From NCBI GenBank assembly GCA_947383685.1, contig CANDEE010000013.1, positions 1 to 33,254 on the forward strand: a stretch of 33,254 nt of DNA. The letters run 5' to 3'. Positions 20,419 through 30,516 of this stretch are shown here, in pieces. The translations under genes were made by a program, and so were the position numbers. Position 1 is the stretch's first letter. The number at the start of each line of letters is the position of its first letter. This stretch comes from an uncultured Pseudoflavonifractor sp. (GTDB lineage Bacteria; Bacillota; Clostridia; Oscillospirales; Oscillospiraceae). The notes under the pieces are model-generated. The model saw nothing but the letters and a program-made list of their open reading frames with translations, was not told the origin of the DNA and made no database searches.

Positions 20419-21360
20419 TCACTCCCCTGCCGCGGCCATGGCGCACCAGCCGTCCCGCTGGATGCGGTCTAAAATTTGCAGGCCGTTCTTTTTCAGGGCG
20501 GCCTCCACCTCGTCGGCACGGGTGTCAATGATGCCGGAGCAAATAAACGTCCCGCCGGGGGCCAAAAAGCGGCCTGCCTGGGCAGAAAGGGGAATAATCA
20601 CGTCAGCCACAATATTGGCCAGTACCACCTGGAAAGGCCCCGCCTGGGCAATGTCAGCCACCAGGGGCTTATCAGAGAGCACATCCCCCGCCCAAACCGT
20701 ATACCGGGGCGGCTCAATGCCGTTTAAGGCCGCGTTTTCATAGGCCACATCCACCGATTTGGGGTCGATGTCCACTCCCACAGCTTTGCCGCCGCCCAGA
20801 TTCAAGGCAGCAATGGACAGAATCCCACTGCCGCAGCCCAAGTCCAGCACAGCGTCCATCGGCCGGAGATACTTTTCCAGCAGGGTCAAACAGAGCTGGG
20901 TCGATGCGTGAGAGCCGGTACCAAAGGTAAGGCCAGGGTTCAGGTAGACCGCCGTGCGGCCCTCCGGCACCTCCTTGCCCCGCTCCCATTCCGGAACGAT
21001 GTAGACCTTTTTTCCCACAGGCATGGGCTGATAGTATTTCTGCCAGCCGTAGGCCCAGTCCTCCTCCTTCATAGGAGCGGTGGACACGGGGTTTTCAATG
21101 CCCCGGAGGGCCTGGGCCATTTGCTCCCGTCCCGCCTCGTCATCAGTGACGTAGAACTTGATGCGGGCCACTCCCTTCATGCGCTCCAAAAGGGCATCGT
21201 CCACATAGTCCCAGTATTGGCGGTTCTGCTCCAGAAAGGTCTTGAAATCTCTCTCGTTTTCCAGCACCAGCCCCTCGGCCCCGTTCATGGTAAGCCGGGC
21301 AGCCAGGGCGTCCATTTCCCCGTCGGTGGTCTCTATGGTCACTTCCAGCCAGTCATTCAT
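20419..21360 (-). CDS. prmA: Ribosomal protein L11 methyltransferase
   Basis: This 313-residue protein has an N-terminal L11-recognition domain (about 1-95), then the PrmA signature LNPGLTFGTGSHASTQLCL. A SAM-binding Rossmann fold with VLDLGCGSGILSIAAL (near 175) follows, and a catalytic-site LANIVADVI segment. PrmA trimethylates lysines and the N-terminus of ribosomal protein L11. I chose the ATG at 21360, with AGGTGA upstream, only 5 bases after the degV stop. An in-frame reading extending further would overlap degV. It is followed by the phosphoesterase gene after 3 bases. Confidence 0.95.
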   Translation of the reverse strand: MNDWLEVTIETTDGEMDALAARLTMNGAEGLVLENERDFKTFLEQNRQYWDYVDDALLERMKGVARIKFYVTDDEAGREQMAQALRGIENPVSTAPMKEEDWAYGWQKYYQPMPVGKKVYIVPEWERGKEVPEGRTAVYLNPGLTFGTGSHASTQLCLTLLEKYLRPMDAVLDLGCGSGILSIAALNLGGGKAVGVDIDPKSVDVAYENAALNGIEPPRYTVWAGDVLSDKPLVADIAQAGPFQVVLANIVADVIIPLSAQAGRFLAPGGTFICSGIIDTRADEVEAALKKNGLQILDRIQRDGWCAMAAAGE

Positions 21361-21365
21361 TGCCG

Positions 21366-22238
21366 TCACCTGGGCTGCCCAAAGAAGAACACCACCGCGC
21401 AGCCGGGGCCGGTGTGGGAACCGATCACGGGGCCGATGTCGCAAATTTTCGTGTCCTTGACCCCGCACTTTTCTTTCAGCCGCTCCGCAATATACTCCAC
21501 GTCCTCCCGACAGTCGCTGTGGCTGAGGAACATGGTCTGCTCCGCCGGGTCAATGGCGGTATCCGCCACCTTTTGAACCAGATAATCCAGGGCTGCCTTC
21601 CGACCCCGGGCCTTGCCCACGGTATCCAGCTTACCCTCATTATCCACATGAATGATGGGCTTGATTTGGAGCATGGTGCCCACCATGGCGGTGGTAGCCG
21701 AAATGCGTCCGCCCCGCTTCAAATGCATCAGGTCATTCACCGTCACCCAGTGGCAGACCTTCATTTTGTTGTCCTCGCACCAGTCCCGGACAGCCTCCAG
21801 GCTTTCCCCTGCCAGCCGCTTCTTTCCGGCATACCAGACCAACATCCCCTGACCCGCCGAGGCGCAAAGGGTATCCACCACCTCGATTTTCCGCTCGGGA
21901 AACTTTTCCCGCAGCTCCCCTGCCGCCATTATAGAGGACTGGCAGGTGGCGGACAGGCCGGAGGAAAAGGACAGGATCAGCACATCCTTGCCGCTTTCCA
22001 GAAAGGGGGTCAGCAGCTCCTCATACTGGCTCACATTTACCGCATTGGTGGTGGCCATTTCCCCGTCCCGGAGAAGCTGGTAAAATTCCTTGGAGCTCAT
22101 GTTCCTCTTGTCGGGATGATCCTCCAGGGAAGTGCCCCGGATGGTAAAGCTCAGGGGCAAAACGCTGACGTCCAGCTCCTCCACCAGTTCCTGAGTCAAG
22201 TCGGCGGAGGAATCGGTGACAATGATATACTCGCTCAT
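21366..22238 (-). CDS. DegV family fatty-acid-binding protein
   Basis: This 290-residue protein is the usual DegV length. The N-terminal half starts IIVTDSSADL, and contains FSSGLSATCQSS (about 91-102), the conserved serine region that contacts the lipid carboxylate. VNDLMHLKRGGRIS (about 168-181) is diagnostic. In Staphylococcus the related FakB proteins present fatty acids to the kinase FakA for phosphorylation. No fakA homologue is in this window. Its start overlaps the DUF1836 stop in ATGA, and prmA follows after 5 bases. Confidence 0.93.
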   Translation of the reverse strand: MSEYIIVTDSSADLTQELVEELDVSVLPLSFTIRGTSLEDHPDKRNMSSKEFYQLLRDGEMATTNAVNVSQYEELLTPFLESGKDVLILSFSSGLSATCQSSIMAAGELREKFPERKIEVVDTLCASAGQGMLVWYAGKKRLAGESLEAVRDWCEDNKMKVCHWVTVNDLMHLKRGGRISATTAMVGTMLQIKPIIHVDNEGKLDTVGKARGRKAALDYLVQKVADTAIDPAEQTMFLSHSDCREDVEYIAERLKEKCGVKDTKICDIGPVIGSHTGPGCAVVFFFGQPR

Positions 22239-22783
22239 TGCTTTTCTTCCTTTCGTTCCTTTTTGGATTTTTTCGGCGTTTCCGGCCGGCGCTGGCGGAG
22301 CAAGTCCAGCACCCGCTGACAGGCCAGCTTGTCTGCATAGCTGCGAAGGGCCAGCTCAAGAGCCAGGGCGGGCAGTTCTTTCTCTCCCAGCTCCGGATCC
22401 AGCCGTTCTGCGGTATCCTTAAGGGCCTTGTCCAACTCTCCGCAAAACCGGGCGTACATGGCCTCGGCGCCCTCTCCGGCGTGCTGGCCCGCAAGCATCC
22501 CCGCATCCTTTACCGGGAGCACCTGCTTCAGCGCGCAGATGGCGGTCAGGTAAGTTAAATGCGTCCGGGAATACCGCTTTCCCTCGGCCCGGGGCAGCAG
22601 GCCGTCCTTAATGTAGTTATTGACCATGGCGGAGGTGAGCCATTCCTCCTCCCCGTAGCGGATAAGCTGCCGGGGCATATAGCCGATGACCTGATCCATA
22701 TAAAGACTCAGGTCGGGCAAAGCGTCCCACGGTGCGGGCCGCTGGGTTTCCAGCCGCTGTTTCAGTTCCCCAAGTTCTTCCAC
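22235..22783 (-). CDS. DUF1836 protein, MerR-like helix-turn-helix
   Basis: This 182-residue protein has a first part containing LPDLSLYMDQVIGYM, followed by LTSAMVNNYIKDGLLP and KRYSRTHLTYLTAICALKQVL. This is the DUF1836 pattern and resembles the winged helix of MerR regulators (NNYIKDGLLP with a tyrosine-containing wing). A helical C-terminal part ends in a very basic lysine-rich tail. A transcriptional or RNA-binding role is inferred; targets are unknown. The most likely start is the GTG at 22783, because GGAGG lies 7 bases upstream; a TTG eight codons earlier has no such site. It is the first gene of a translationally coupled run. Confidence 0.82.
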   Translation of the reverse strand: MEELGELKQRLETQRPAPWDALPDLSLYMDQVIGYMPRQLIRYGEEEWLTSAMVNNYIKDGLLPRAEGKRYSRTHLTYLTAICALKQVLPVKDAGMLAGQHAGEGAEAMYARFCGELDKALKDTAERLDPELGEKELPALALELALRSYADKLACQRVLDLLRQRRPETPKKSKKERKEEKQ

Positions 22784-22825
22784 CGCTCTCCCTCCTGTGG
22801 TTTTCAAAATGACGATAACAAAAGC

Positions 22826-22855
22826 ATTTTACCATATTTGGCAGGAAATAGTAAA
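22826..22855 (-). promoter_or_regulatory. Promoter of the DUF1836-degV-prmA operon
   Basis: On the minus strand, TTTACT (complement of 22850-22855) and an extended -10 TGGTAAAAT (hexamer complement of 22826-22831) lie 18 bases apart. The leader to the GTG start is about 35 bases. Confidence 0.65.
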
Positions 22856-22910
22856 CCCCGGAGAGAGAGGTTTCTATGGTTTTCTTATCACATAACAAAA
22901 ATATGTGAAA

Positions 22911-22940
22911 AAAGGAAGCCCCAAAACCGGGGCTTCCTTT
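22911..22940. terminator. Terminator downstream of ppdK
   Basis: The stem AAAGGAAGCCCC (22911-22922) pairs perfectly with 22929-22940 around a 6-base loop. TTTTTT follows on the minus strand, separating ppdK from the DUF1836 operon. A smaller AT-rich hairpin (CACATA/TATGTG) at 22889-22907 lies just beyond. Confidence 0.9.
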
Positions 22941-22993
22941 TTGTTCCCTCTTGGCCTGTCATACCGCAGGGCAGACTGGCTGTTTGTTTTTTC

Positions 22994-25633
22994 TTAGCGG
23001 GGGTTCTTAATGGCGGCCTGAGCGGCGGCCAGACGGGCGATGGGCACCCGGAAGGGGGAGCAGGAAACATAGTCCAGCCCCACGTTGTGGCAGAACTCCA
23101 CGGAGGTGGGGTCGCCGCCGTGCTCGCCGCAGATGCCCAGGTGGATGTCGGGGCGGGTCTGGCGGCCCAGCTTGGCGGCCATGGCCACCAGCTTGCCCAC
23201 GCCGTTCTGATCCAGGCGGGCAAAGGGATCACTCTCGTAAATCTTCTGGTCATAGTAGTAGCTGAGGAACTTGCCCGCATCGTCACGGGAGAAGCCGAAG
23301 GTCATCTGGGTCAGGTCGTTGGTACCGAAGGAGAAGAACTCCGCCTCCTTGGCGATCTCGTCAGCGGTAAGGGCGGCACGGGGAATCTCAATCATGGTGC
23401 CCACCTTATACTTCATGTTGGAGCCGGCGGCCTTGATGACCTCATCGGCGGTAGCCACCACCACGCCCTTGACGAACTTCAGCTCCTTGACCTCGCCCAC
23501 CAGGGGGATCATGATCTCGGGAACGATATTCCAGTCAGGGTGCTTCTTGTTGACGTTCAGGGCGGCCTTAATGACGGCCCGGGTCTGCATGGCGGCGATC
23601 TCCGGATAGGTCACCGCCAGACGGCAGCCGCGGTGGCCCATCATGGGGTTAAACTCGTGGAGGGAGTCGATGATGGTCTTGATCTCGCTTACCGTCTTGC
23701 CCAGGTCCTTTGCCAGCAGCTCAATGTCCTTCTCCTCGGTGGGGACAAACTCGTGGAGGGGGGGGTCCAGGAACCGGATGGTGACGGGGCAGCCCTCCAT
23801 GGCCTCGTAAATGCCCTCGAAGTCGCCTTGCTGCATGGGCTCCAGAACAGACAGAGCGGCCTGGCGCTGCTCCACGGTGTCGGAGCAGATCATCCGGCGG
23901 ATGGCGGGAATCCGGTCGGCGTCAAAGAACATATGCTCCGTCCGGGTCAGGCCAATGCCCTGAGCGCCCAGCTCACGGGCCTTCTTGGCATCGGCGGGGG
24001 TGTCGGCATTGGTGCGAACCTCCAGCTGGCGGTACTTGTCAGCCCAGCCCATGATCCGTCCAAACTCGCCGGCAATGGTGGCGTCCACCGTGGGAATGGC
24101 CCCGTCATAGATGTTGCCGGTGGAGCCGTCCAGGGAGATAAAGTCACCCTCCTGATAGGTCTTACCGGCCACTGTAAATTTCTTGTTGGCCTCGTCCATC
24201 TTAATGTCGCCGCAGCCGGAGACACAGCACTTGCCCATGCCCCGGGCCACCACGGCGGCGTGGGAGGTCATGCCGCCCCGGACGGTGAGGATTCCCTGGG
24301 CGGCCTTCATGCCCTCAATGTCCTCGGGAGAGGTCTCCAAACGCACCAGGACTACCTTCTCTCCCTTTTCCGCCCATTCCTTGGCCTCCTCCGCGGTAAA
24401 GACGATCTTTCCGCAGGCGGCGCCGGGAGAGGCGGGCAGAGCCTTGGCAATGGGGGTGGCGGCCTTCAGGGCCTTGGCGTCAAACTGGGGATGGAGCAGG
24501 GTATCCAGGTTGCGGGGGTCGATCATGGCGACGGCCTTCTTCTCGTCGATCATGCCCTCGTCCACCAGGTCGCAGGCAATTTTCAGCGCGGCCTGGGCGG
24601 TACGCTTACCGCTGCGGCACTGGAGCATATAGAGCTTGCCGTTTTCCACGGTAAACTCCATGTCCTGCATATCCCGGTAGTGATCCTCCAGGGTGTCGCA
24701 GACCTTCACAAACTCAGCAAAAGCGGCGGGGAACTTGTTCTCCATCTCGGAAATGGGCATGGGCGTCCGCACACCGGCCACCACATCCTCACCCTGGGCG
24801 TTGGTCAAAAACTCGCCCATCAGCTTCTTCTCGCCGGTGGCGGGGTCGCGGGTAAAGGCCACGCCGGTACCGGAGTTGTCGTTCAGGTTGCCAAAGACCA
24901 TGGGCATCACGTTGACGGCAGTGCCCCAAGAGTAGGGGATGTCGTTATCCCGGCGGTACACGTTGGCCCGGGGGTTATCCCAGGAGCGGAACACAGCGCG
25001 AATGGCCTCGTAGAGCTGAACCTTGGGGTCGGAGGGGAAGTCCTGGCCCAACTGCTTCTTATACTCGGCCTTGAACTCGCCGGCCAGCTCCTTCAGGTCG
25101 GCGGCGGTAAGCTCCACGTCGAACTCAACGCCCTTGCGCGCCTTCATCTCGTCGATGAGCTTCTCAAAGTACTTCTTGCCCACCTCCATGACCACGTCGG
25201 AGAACATCTGGATAAACCGGCGGTAGGAGTCGTAGACAAACCGCTCAAACTTGGGATCGGGGTTTCCGGCGATCATGGCGGCGACCACGTCGTCGTTCAG
25301 ACCCAGGTTCAGGATGGTGTCCATCATGCCGGGCATGGAGGCCCGGGCGCCGGAGCGGACGGAGACCAGCAGGGGATTCTGAAGGTCGCCAAATTTCTTG
25401 CCGTTGATCTCCTCCATCTTGGCCACATACTCCCAAATCTGGCCCATGATCTCGTCGTTGATCTTTTGGCCGTCCTCGTAATACTGGGTGCAGGCCTCTG
25501 TGGTGATGGTAAAGCCTTGGGGCACCGGCATACCGATGTTAGTCATCTCGGCCAGGTTGGCGCCCTTGCCGCCCAGGAGCTCACGCATGGTAGCGTTGCC
25601 TTCCGAGAACAAATAGACGTACTTGGTTGACAT
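22994..25633 (-). CDS. ppdK: Pyruvate, phosphate dikinase
   Basis: This 879-residue enzyme is full length. It interconverts pyruvate, ATP and phosphate with phosphoenolpyruvate, AMP and pyrophosphate. The N-terminal ATP-grasp domain shows GGKGANLAEM (21-30) and SVRSGARASMPGMMDTILNLG (about 91-111). The swivelling phosphohistidine domain has GGMTSHAAVVARGMG with catalytic His458. The C-terminal PEP/pyruvate barrel has GLTRTEHMFF and CGEHGGD, with the catalytic cysteine near 834. In clostridia it serves as a PPi-dependent pyruvate kinase substitute or for gluconeogenic PEP. The gene is monocistronic, with a consensus promoter, AAGGAGG before its ATG and a strong terminator. Codon use is strongly GC-biased, consistent with high expression. 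Confidence 0.98.
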   Translation of the reverse strand: MSTKYVYLFSEGNATMRELLGGKGANLAEMTNIGMPVPQGFTITTEACTQYYEDGQKINDEIMGQIWEYVAKMEEINGKKFGDLQNPLLVSVRSGARASMPGMMDTILNLGLNDDVVAAMIAGNPDPKFERFVYDSYRRFIQMFSDVVMEVGKKYFEKLIDEMKARKGVEFDVELTAADLKELAGEFKAEYKKQLGQDFPSDPKVQLYEAIRAVFRSWDNPRANVYRRDNDIPYSWGTAVNVMPMVFGNLNDNSGTGVAFTRDPATGEKKLMGEFLTNAQGEDVVAGVRTPMPISEMENKFPAAFAEFVKVCDTLEDHYRDMQDMEFTVENGKLYMLQCRSGKRTAQAALKIACDLVDEGMIDEKKAVAMIDPRNLDTLLHPQFDAKALKAATPIAKALPASPGAACGKIVFTAEEAKEWAEKGEKVVLVRLETSPEDIEGMKAAQGILTVRGGMTSHAAVVARGMGKCCVSGCGDIKMDEANKKFTVAGKTYQEGDFISLDGSTGNIYDGAIPTVDATIAGEFGRIMGWADKYRQLEVRTNADTPADAKKARELGAQGIGLTRTEHMFFDADRIPAIRRMICSDTVEQRQAALSVLEPMQQGDFEGIYEAMEGCPVTIRFLDPPLHEFVPTEEKDIELLAKDLGKTVSEIKTIIDSLHEFNPMMGHRGCRLAVTYPEIAAMQTRAVIKAALNVNKKHPDWNIVPEIMIPLVGEVKELKFVKGVVVATADEVIKAAGSNMKYKVGTMIEIPRAALTADEIAKEAEFFSFGTNDLTQMTFGFSRDDAGKFLSYYYDQKIYESDPFARLDQNGVGKLVAMAAKLGRQTRPDIHLGICGEHGGDPTSVEFCHNVGLDYVSCSPFRVPIARLAAAQAAIKNPR

Positions 25634-25704
25634 GGATGTTCCTCCTTCATTCCGCTCTGGTGTAATTTTTTGGCGTTCTATTTCGGGCTTAGTAGATATA
25701 CTTG

Positions 25705-25733
25705 ATTATAAGCACTTTGACCAAGAAAAGCAA
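25705..25733 (-). promoter_or_regulatory. Promoter of ppdK
   Basis: On the minus strand, TTGCTT (complement of 25728-25733) and TATAAT (complement of 25705-25710) are 17 bases apart. The leader is about 65 bases, and no hairpin is obvious in it. Confidence 0.78.
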
Positions 25734-25751
25734 GGAATGTTTTCCTTATTT

Positions 25752-26489
25752 TCACGTTTTTTCCTTCACAAAGGGGTTTAACCATTTTTTGGCGGAGCGG
25801 GTCATCTCCAAAGAAAAACCGGACTCATATTTCCGCTCGCAAAAGGCCTTGACCCAGTCCTCAAATGTCTGCCGGCCCGTGCGCCCCCGGAACATGGCCC
25901 GCAGCTCTCGGCCGGAAAGGGCCTGGTAGCGGTTTTCCGAAACCACATATTGCTTCTCAAACCGTTCCGGCTTGGGCCGATTTAGCTGCTGCTCCGTAGG
26001 ACGCCCAATGACCAGAAGGGCGGCGGGAAATACAAACTCCGACAGCTCCAGCAGCTCCCTTACCCGCTCCTCATTTTCTAAAATATCCCCAATATAACAG
26101 CTCCCCAAACCCAGTGCCTGGGCCGCTGCCGTCACATTCTGAGCGGCAATAAGGGCGTCGGACATGGCCAGCAGAGCGTCCCCCAGGCCGGGTCTGCGGG
26201 GTTTTATCCCCGCCTCCCGGTATATCTCCAGCCATTTTTGGCAGTCGGCGCAAAAGATAAGAACCACCGGAGCCGAGGCGATAAAGGGCTGGTGGTCGCA
26301 CAGCTCCGCCAGCTCCTTCTTCTCCCCCGGGTCGGTCACGTCAATTATGGTGTAAAGCTGCTGGCATCCCGCTGTGGGAGCCTGAAAGGCGCACTCCAGC
26401 AAAAGGGCTTTTTCCTCTCCGGTCACCGGCTCATCTGTAAAGACCCGGACCGATTTTCTCTCAAACAGGCTTTGTATGACTTGATTCAT
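25752..26489 (-). CDS. Nitroreductase family flavoprotein
   Basis: This 245-residue protein has the FMN-binding pattern RKSVRVFTDEPV (about residues 11-22), APTAGCQQ near 38, and the LGLGSCYIGDI segment near 130. The family comprises NAD(P)H- and FMN-dependent reductases of quinones, nitro compounds or other small substrates. The true substrate is not inferable. The last 40 or so residues form a basic C-terminal extension beyond the usual fold (ending near ALLVIGRP). The start is ATG 26489 with GAGGTGAGG upstream; a GTG three codons earlier is an alternative. It has its own promoter and lies upstream of ppdK in the same direction, with no obvious terminator between them. Confidence 0.88.
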   Translation of the reverse strand: MNQVIQSLFERKSVRVFTDEPVTGEEKALLLECAFQAPTAGCQQLYTIIDVTDPGEKKELAELCDHQPFIASAPVVLIFCADCQKWLEIYREAGIKPRRPGLGDALLAMSDALIAAQNVTAAAQALGLGSCYIGDILENEERVRELLELSEFVFPAALLVIGRPTEQQLNRPKPERFEKQYVVSENRYQALSGRELRAMFRGRTGRQTFEDWVKAFCERKYESGFSLEMTRSAKKWLNPFVKEKT

Positions 26490-26507
26490 ATTCCTCACCT
26501 CATTCCT

Positions 26508-26536
26508 ATCCTACCGAATTTTTGGTTTCTTGTCCA
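26508..26536 (-). promoter_or_regulatory. Promoter of the nitroreductase gene
   Basis: On the minus strand, TGGACA (complement of 26531-26536) and TAGGAT (complement of 26508-26513) are 17 bases apart. They lie directly downstream of the hydA terminator. The leader is under 20 bases, which makes the ATG at 26489 more likely than the upstream GTG. Confidence 0.55.
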
Positions 26537-26548
26537 TATGAATCCGTA

Positions 26549-26583
26549 AAAAAGCGGCCTGCTCTGAGAGCAGGCCGCTTTTT
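26549..26583. terminator. Terminator of the hydrogenase operon
   Basis: A perfect 16-bp stem (26549-26564 with 26568-26583) closes a TGA loop. TTTTTTA follows on the minus strand, 5 bases after the hydA stop codon. Confidence 0.94.
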
Positions 26584-26587
26584 GCTT

Positions 26588-28287
<1,700 letters not shown>

Positions 28288-28294
<7 letters not shown>

Positions 28295-30114
28295 TTCTTA
28301 TCCCTCCCTCCCCGGAACGAACCCATTCCGTGGTGATCACAGCGCAGGCACCGGGAGCACTCCTGGGCCGCCTCCTGCTCGGTCATACAAATCTCCATCA
28401 GGGCAAAATCGCCCTTTCTCTCTCCGGCGGACCGCTCCGACATATTGATCCTCCCGCAAGGGCCCACCGCCGTCCGGGGCGCGTCGGGAATCGCCACCGG
28501 GCGCTCCAGCACATGGTGAAAGCCTAAGTACGCGTCAATGTTGGCCGCGGCGGTCTTGCCCGCCTCCACTGCCCGGATGACGGTGGAGGGGCCGCTCACC
28601 GCGTCGCCTCCGGCAAAGACGGCCTCACTGCCAAACACAGCGCAGCCCGCGTCGCTTTTCAGGTTGTTCCGGCTCACGGGCAGTCCCCGTTCAGCAAAGG
28701 TGGCGCTGTCCACCACCTGTCCAATGGCGGCAACGATCACATCGCACTCCAGCCGCACCTCCTCCCGGTCCGCCTTCACAGGCCGGGGCCGTCCCCGGTC
28801 GTAGGCTCCGGGAAGCTGAGGCTGGACGATCAGAGCGGCTACATTTCCTTCCCCGTCCTTCTCCACCCGGACAGGGGCCATCATAGTCACCATCTCACAG
28901 TTTTCCGCAATGGCTCCCTCCACCTCCTCGGGCAGAGCGGTCATATCCTTCTGCCTCCGGCGGTAGACGCACTTGACCTCCTTGGCTCCCAGACGCATAG
29001 CGGTCCGGGTGCAGTCCATGGCCACGTTTCCGCCGCCGACCACGACTACCCGCTTGCCGGCAAGGTCCAACTTCTCCTCATCGCCCATGGCCCGCAGCAG
29101 CTCCACGGCGGAGAGCACATTCCCCGCCTCCTCCCCGGGCACTCCCAGGCTGTTGGCGGCGTGGGCGCCAATGGCAATATACACCGCGTCAAATTCCTTT
29201 CGCAGCTCCTCATACCGCTCTCCGGTAATGCTCACTCCAGTCTCGGCTTTCACTCCGGTACCCAAAATGGCGTCAATGTCCGCGCTCAGGTAGGATTCCG
29301 GCAGCCGGTACCGGGGGATGCCGTAACGCATCATGCCGCCCAGCTTCTTCCGCTGCTCAAACACCGTGACCTGGTGCCCCATGAGCTGGAGAAAGTAGGC
29401 CGCCGTCAGCCCGGAGGGCCCGCCTCCCACCACCGCCACCTTCTTCCCGGTGGCGGGCAAAGGCTCGGGAGTGGGCACCACTCCAGCGTTGTCGATGGCC
29501 ATACGCTTGATGCCCCGGATGTTCACCGCATCATCCACCATGTTCCTCCGGCACGCGTTCTCGCAGGGATGCTCGCAAACCAGGGCGCAGGCCGCGGGGA
29601 AAGGGTTATCATACCGGATGACCCGCACCGCGTCGGCATACCGTTTCTCTTTCACCAGAGCGATGTACTCCGGAATGTCCACATGGGCGGGGCATCCCAG
29701 CTTGCAGGGTACCGGAACAAAGGTGGCCGTGCAGTGGTCGGACAGGATATGGGCCATAAAGTCCTCATGGAAGGACTGCAGGCTTTCCAGCAGGCATCCT
29801 GCCGCCTCATAGCCAATGGGACAGTCCGCGCTGTCCCGAATGGCCCGTGCCAGCCGCTCCAGGGTGTCCAGATCCTCCATCTCTCCCCCGCCCTCCAAAA
29901 TGCGGTTCAGAATAAGAGACATCTGGTTCAGCCCCACCCGGCAGGGGACACACTTGCCGCAGCTCTGGGAGGCGCACAGGGTCAAAAACGCCGCGCTCTG
30001 CTCCACCGGGCAGTTCCCCGCCGGAGCCACCGCGCCCCGCCGCGCCAAGTCGGCGTATAGGCTGCTGACCTTTCGCTCCGCCCCGGAGGGATGGATAATC
30101 TCGATCCGGTTCAT
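28288..30114 (-). CDS. GltD-like NAD(P)H flavoprotein with N-terminal NuoF-type iron-sulfur domain, hydrogenase partner
   Basis: This 608-residue protein combines several modules. Residues about 30-125 resemble only the C-terminal [4Fe-4S] part of NuoF (SCGKCVPCRVG with Cys52, Cys55, Cys58, and Cys98), without the NuoF FMN/NADH-binding domain. Next comes the GltD-type dicluster domain (Cys137, Cys141, Cys176/180/184/188). The FAD domain starts VAVVGGGPSGLTAAY (about 226) and the NAD(P)H domain VVVVGGGNVAMDCTRTA (about 358). An AGGDAVSGPSTVIRAVEAGK segment closes the FAD site. A C-terminal CSRCLRC cluster (586-592) may bind another centre. It probably passes electrons between NAD(P)H and hydA. 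It is first in the operon, with AAGGAG before its ATG and a possible Rex site upstream. Confidence 0.88.
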
Positions 30115-30138
30115 TCCTGCTCACTCCTTCATCTAATA

Positions 30139-30156
30139 TTGTTAAAAAACTAACGT
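30139..30156. promoter_or_regulatory. Possible Rex (NADH-sensing repressor) operator before the hydrogenase operon
   Basis: The sequence TTGTTAA-AAAA-CTAACGT matches the Rex consensus TTGTTAA-N4-TTAACAA perfectly in one half and at 4 of 7 positions in the other. It lies just downstream of the likely -10 elements (TATGAT/TATTAT, complement of 30164-30174), a roadblock position. One weak half makes this tentative. Confidence 0.4.
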
Positions 30157-30207
30157 TTCCCCTATAATATCATATTTTTCGCCTGCTGCATAGTCCCAAT
30201 TTTTTCT

Positions 30208-30516
30208 TTACAGCAACACCCCTTCCGCTGCCAATACCGTCAGGCAGCAACATACCGCTACGGGAAACAACCCCGCCCCCGCAAAAGCCAGAACGGCTCC
30301 CACGCAGAGTGCCAGTATTCCCGCCACAGGGGACTGGGTTGCCTCTACTATGGCGGGGAAGGTCATCACCGCCAAGGTCACATAGGGCACATAGTAGAGA
30401 AAGGAGCGGATAAAGACGCTTTTGATCTGTCCCCGAATAAGGGTCAGGGGCAGGGCACGAACCGCAAAGGACACCAGCGACATCACTGCGATATAAATAT
30501 ATACGTTACCCCCCAT
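30208..30516 (-). CDS. azlD: Branched-chain amino acid transport protein, AzlD family
   Basis: This 102-residue hydrophobic protein has four predicted membrane helices. Family features are VRALPLTLIRG (about 19-29), the YYVPYVTLAVMTFPAI stretch (about 41-56) and a glycine-rich final half. AzlD is the small subunit working with AzlC; the pair exports branched-chain amino acids or analogues such as 4-azaleucine. Its start overlaps azlC by 11 bases, so the two are translationally coupled. No hairpin follows before the hydrogenase promoter region. Confidence 0.92.
   Translation of the reverse strand: MGGNVYIYIAVMSLVSFAVRALPLTLIRGQIKSVFIRSFLYYVPYVTLAVMTFPAIVEATQSPVAGILALCVGAVLAFAGAGLFPVAVCCCLTVLAAEGVLL

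Noticed and set aside
22559..25630. A 1023-codon open frame antisense to ppdK, and long antisense frames over secA (5810-7162, 7229-8500).
   Set aside because: They mirror GC-rich codon structure of strongly supported genes, have no family features and no suitable ribosome binding sites.
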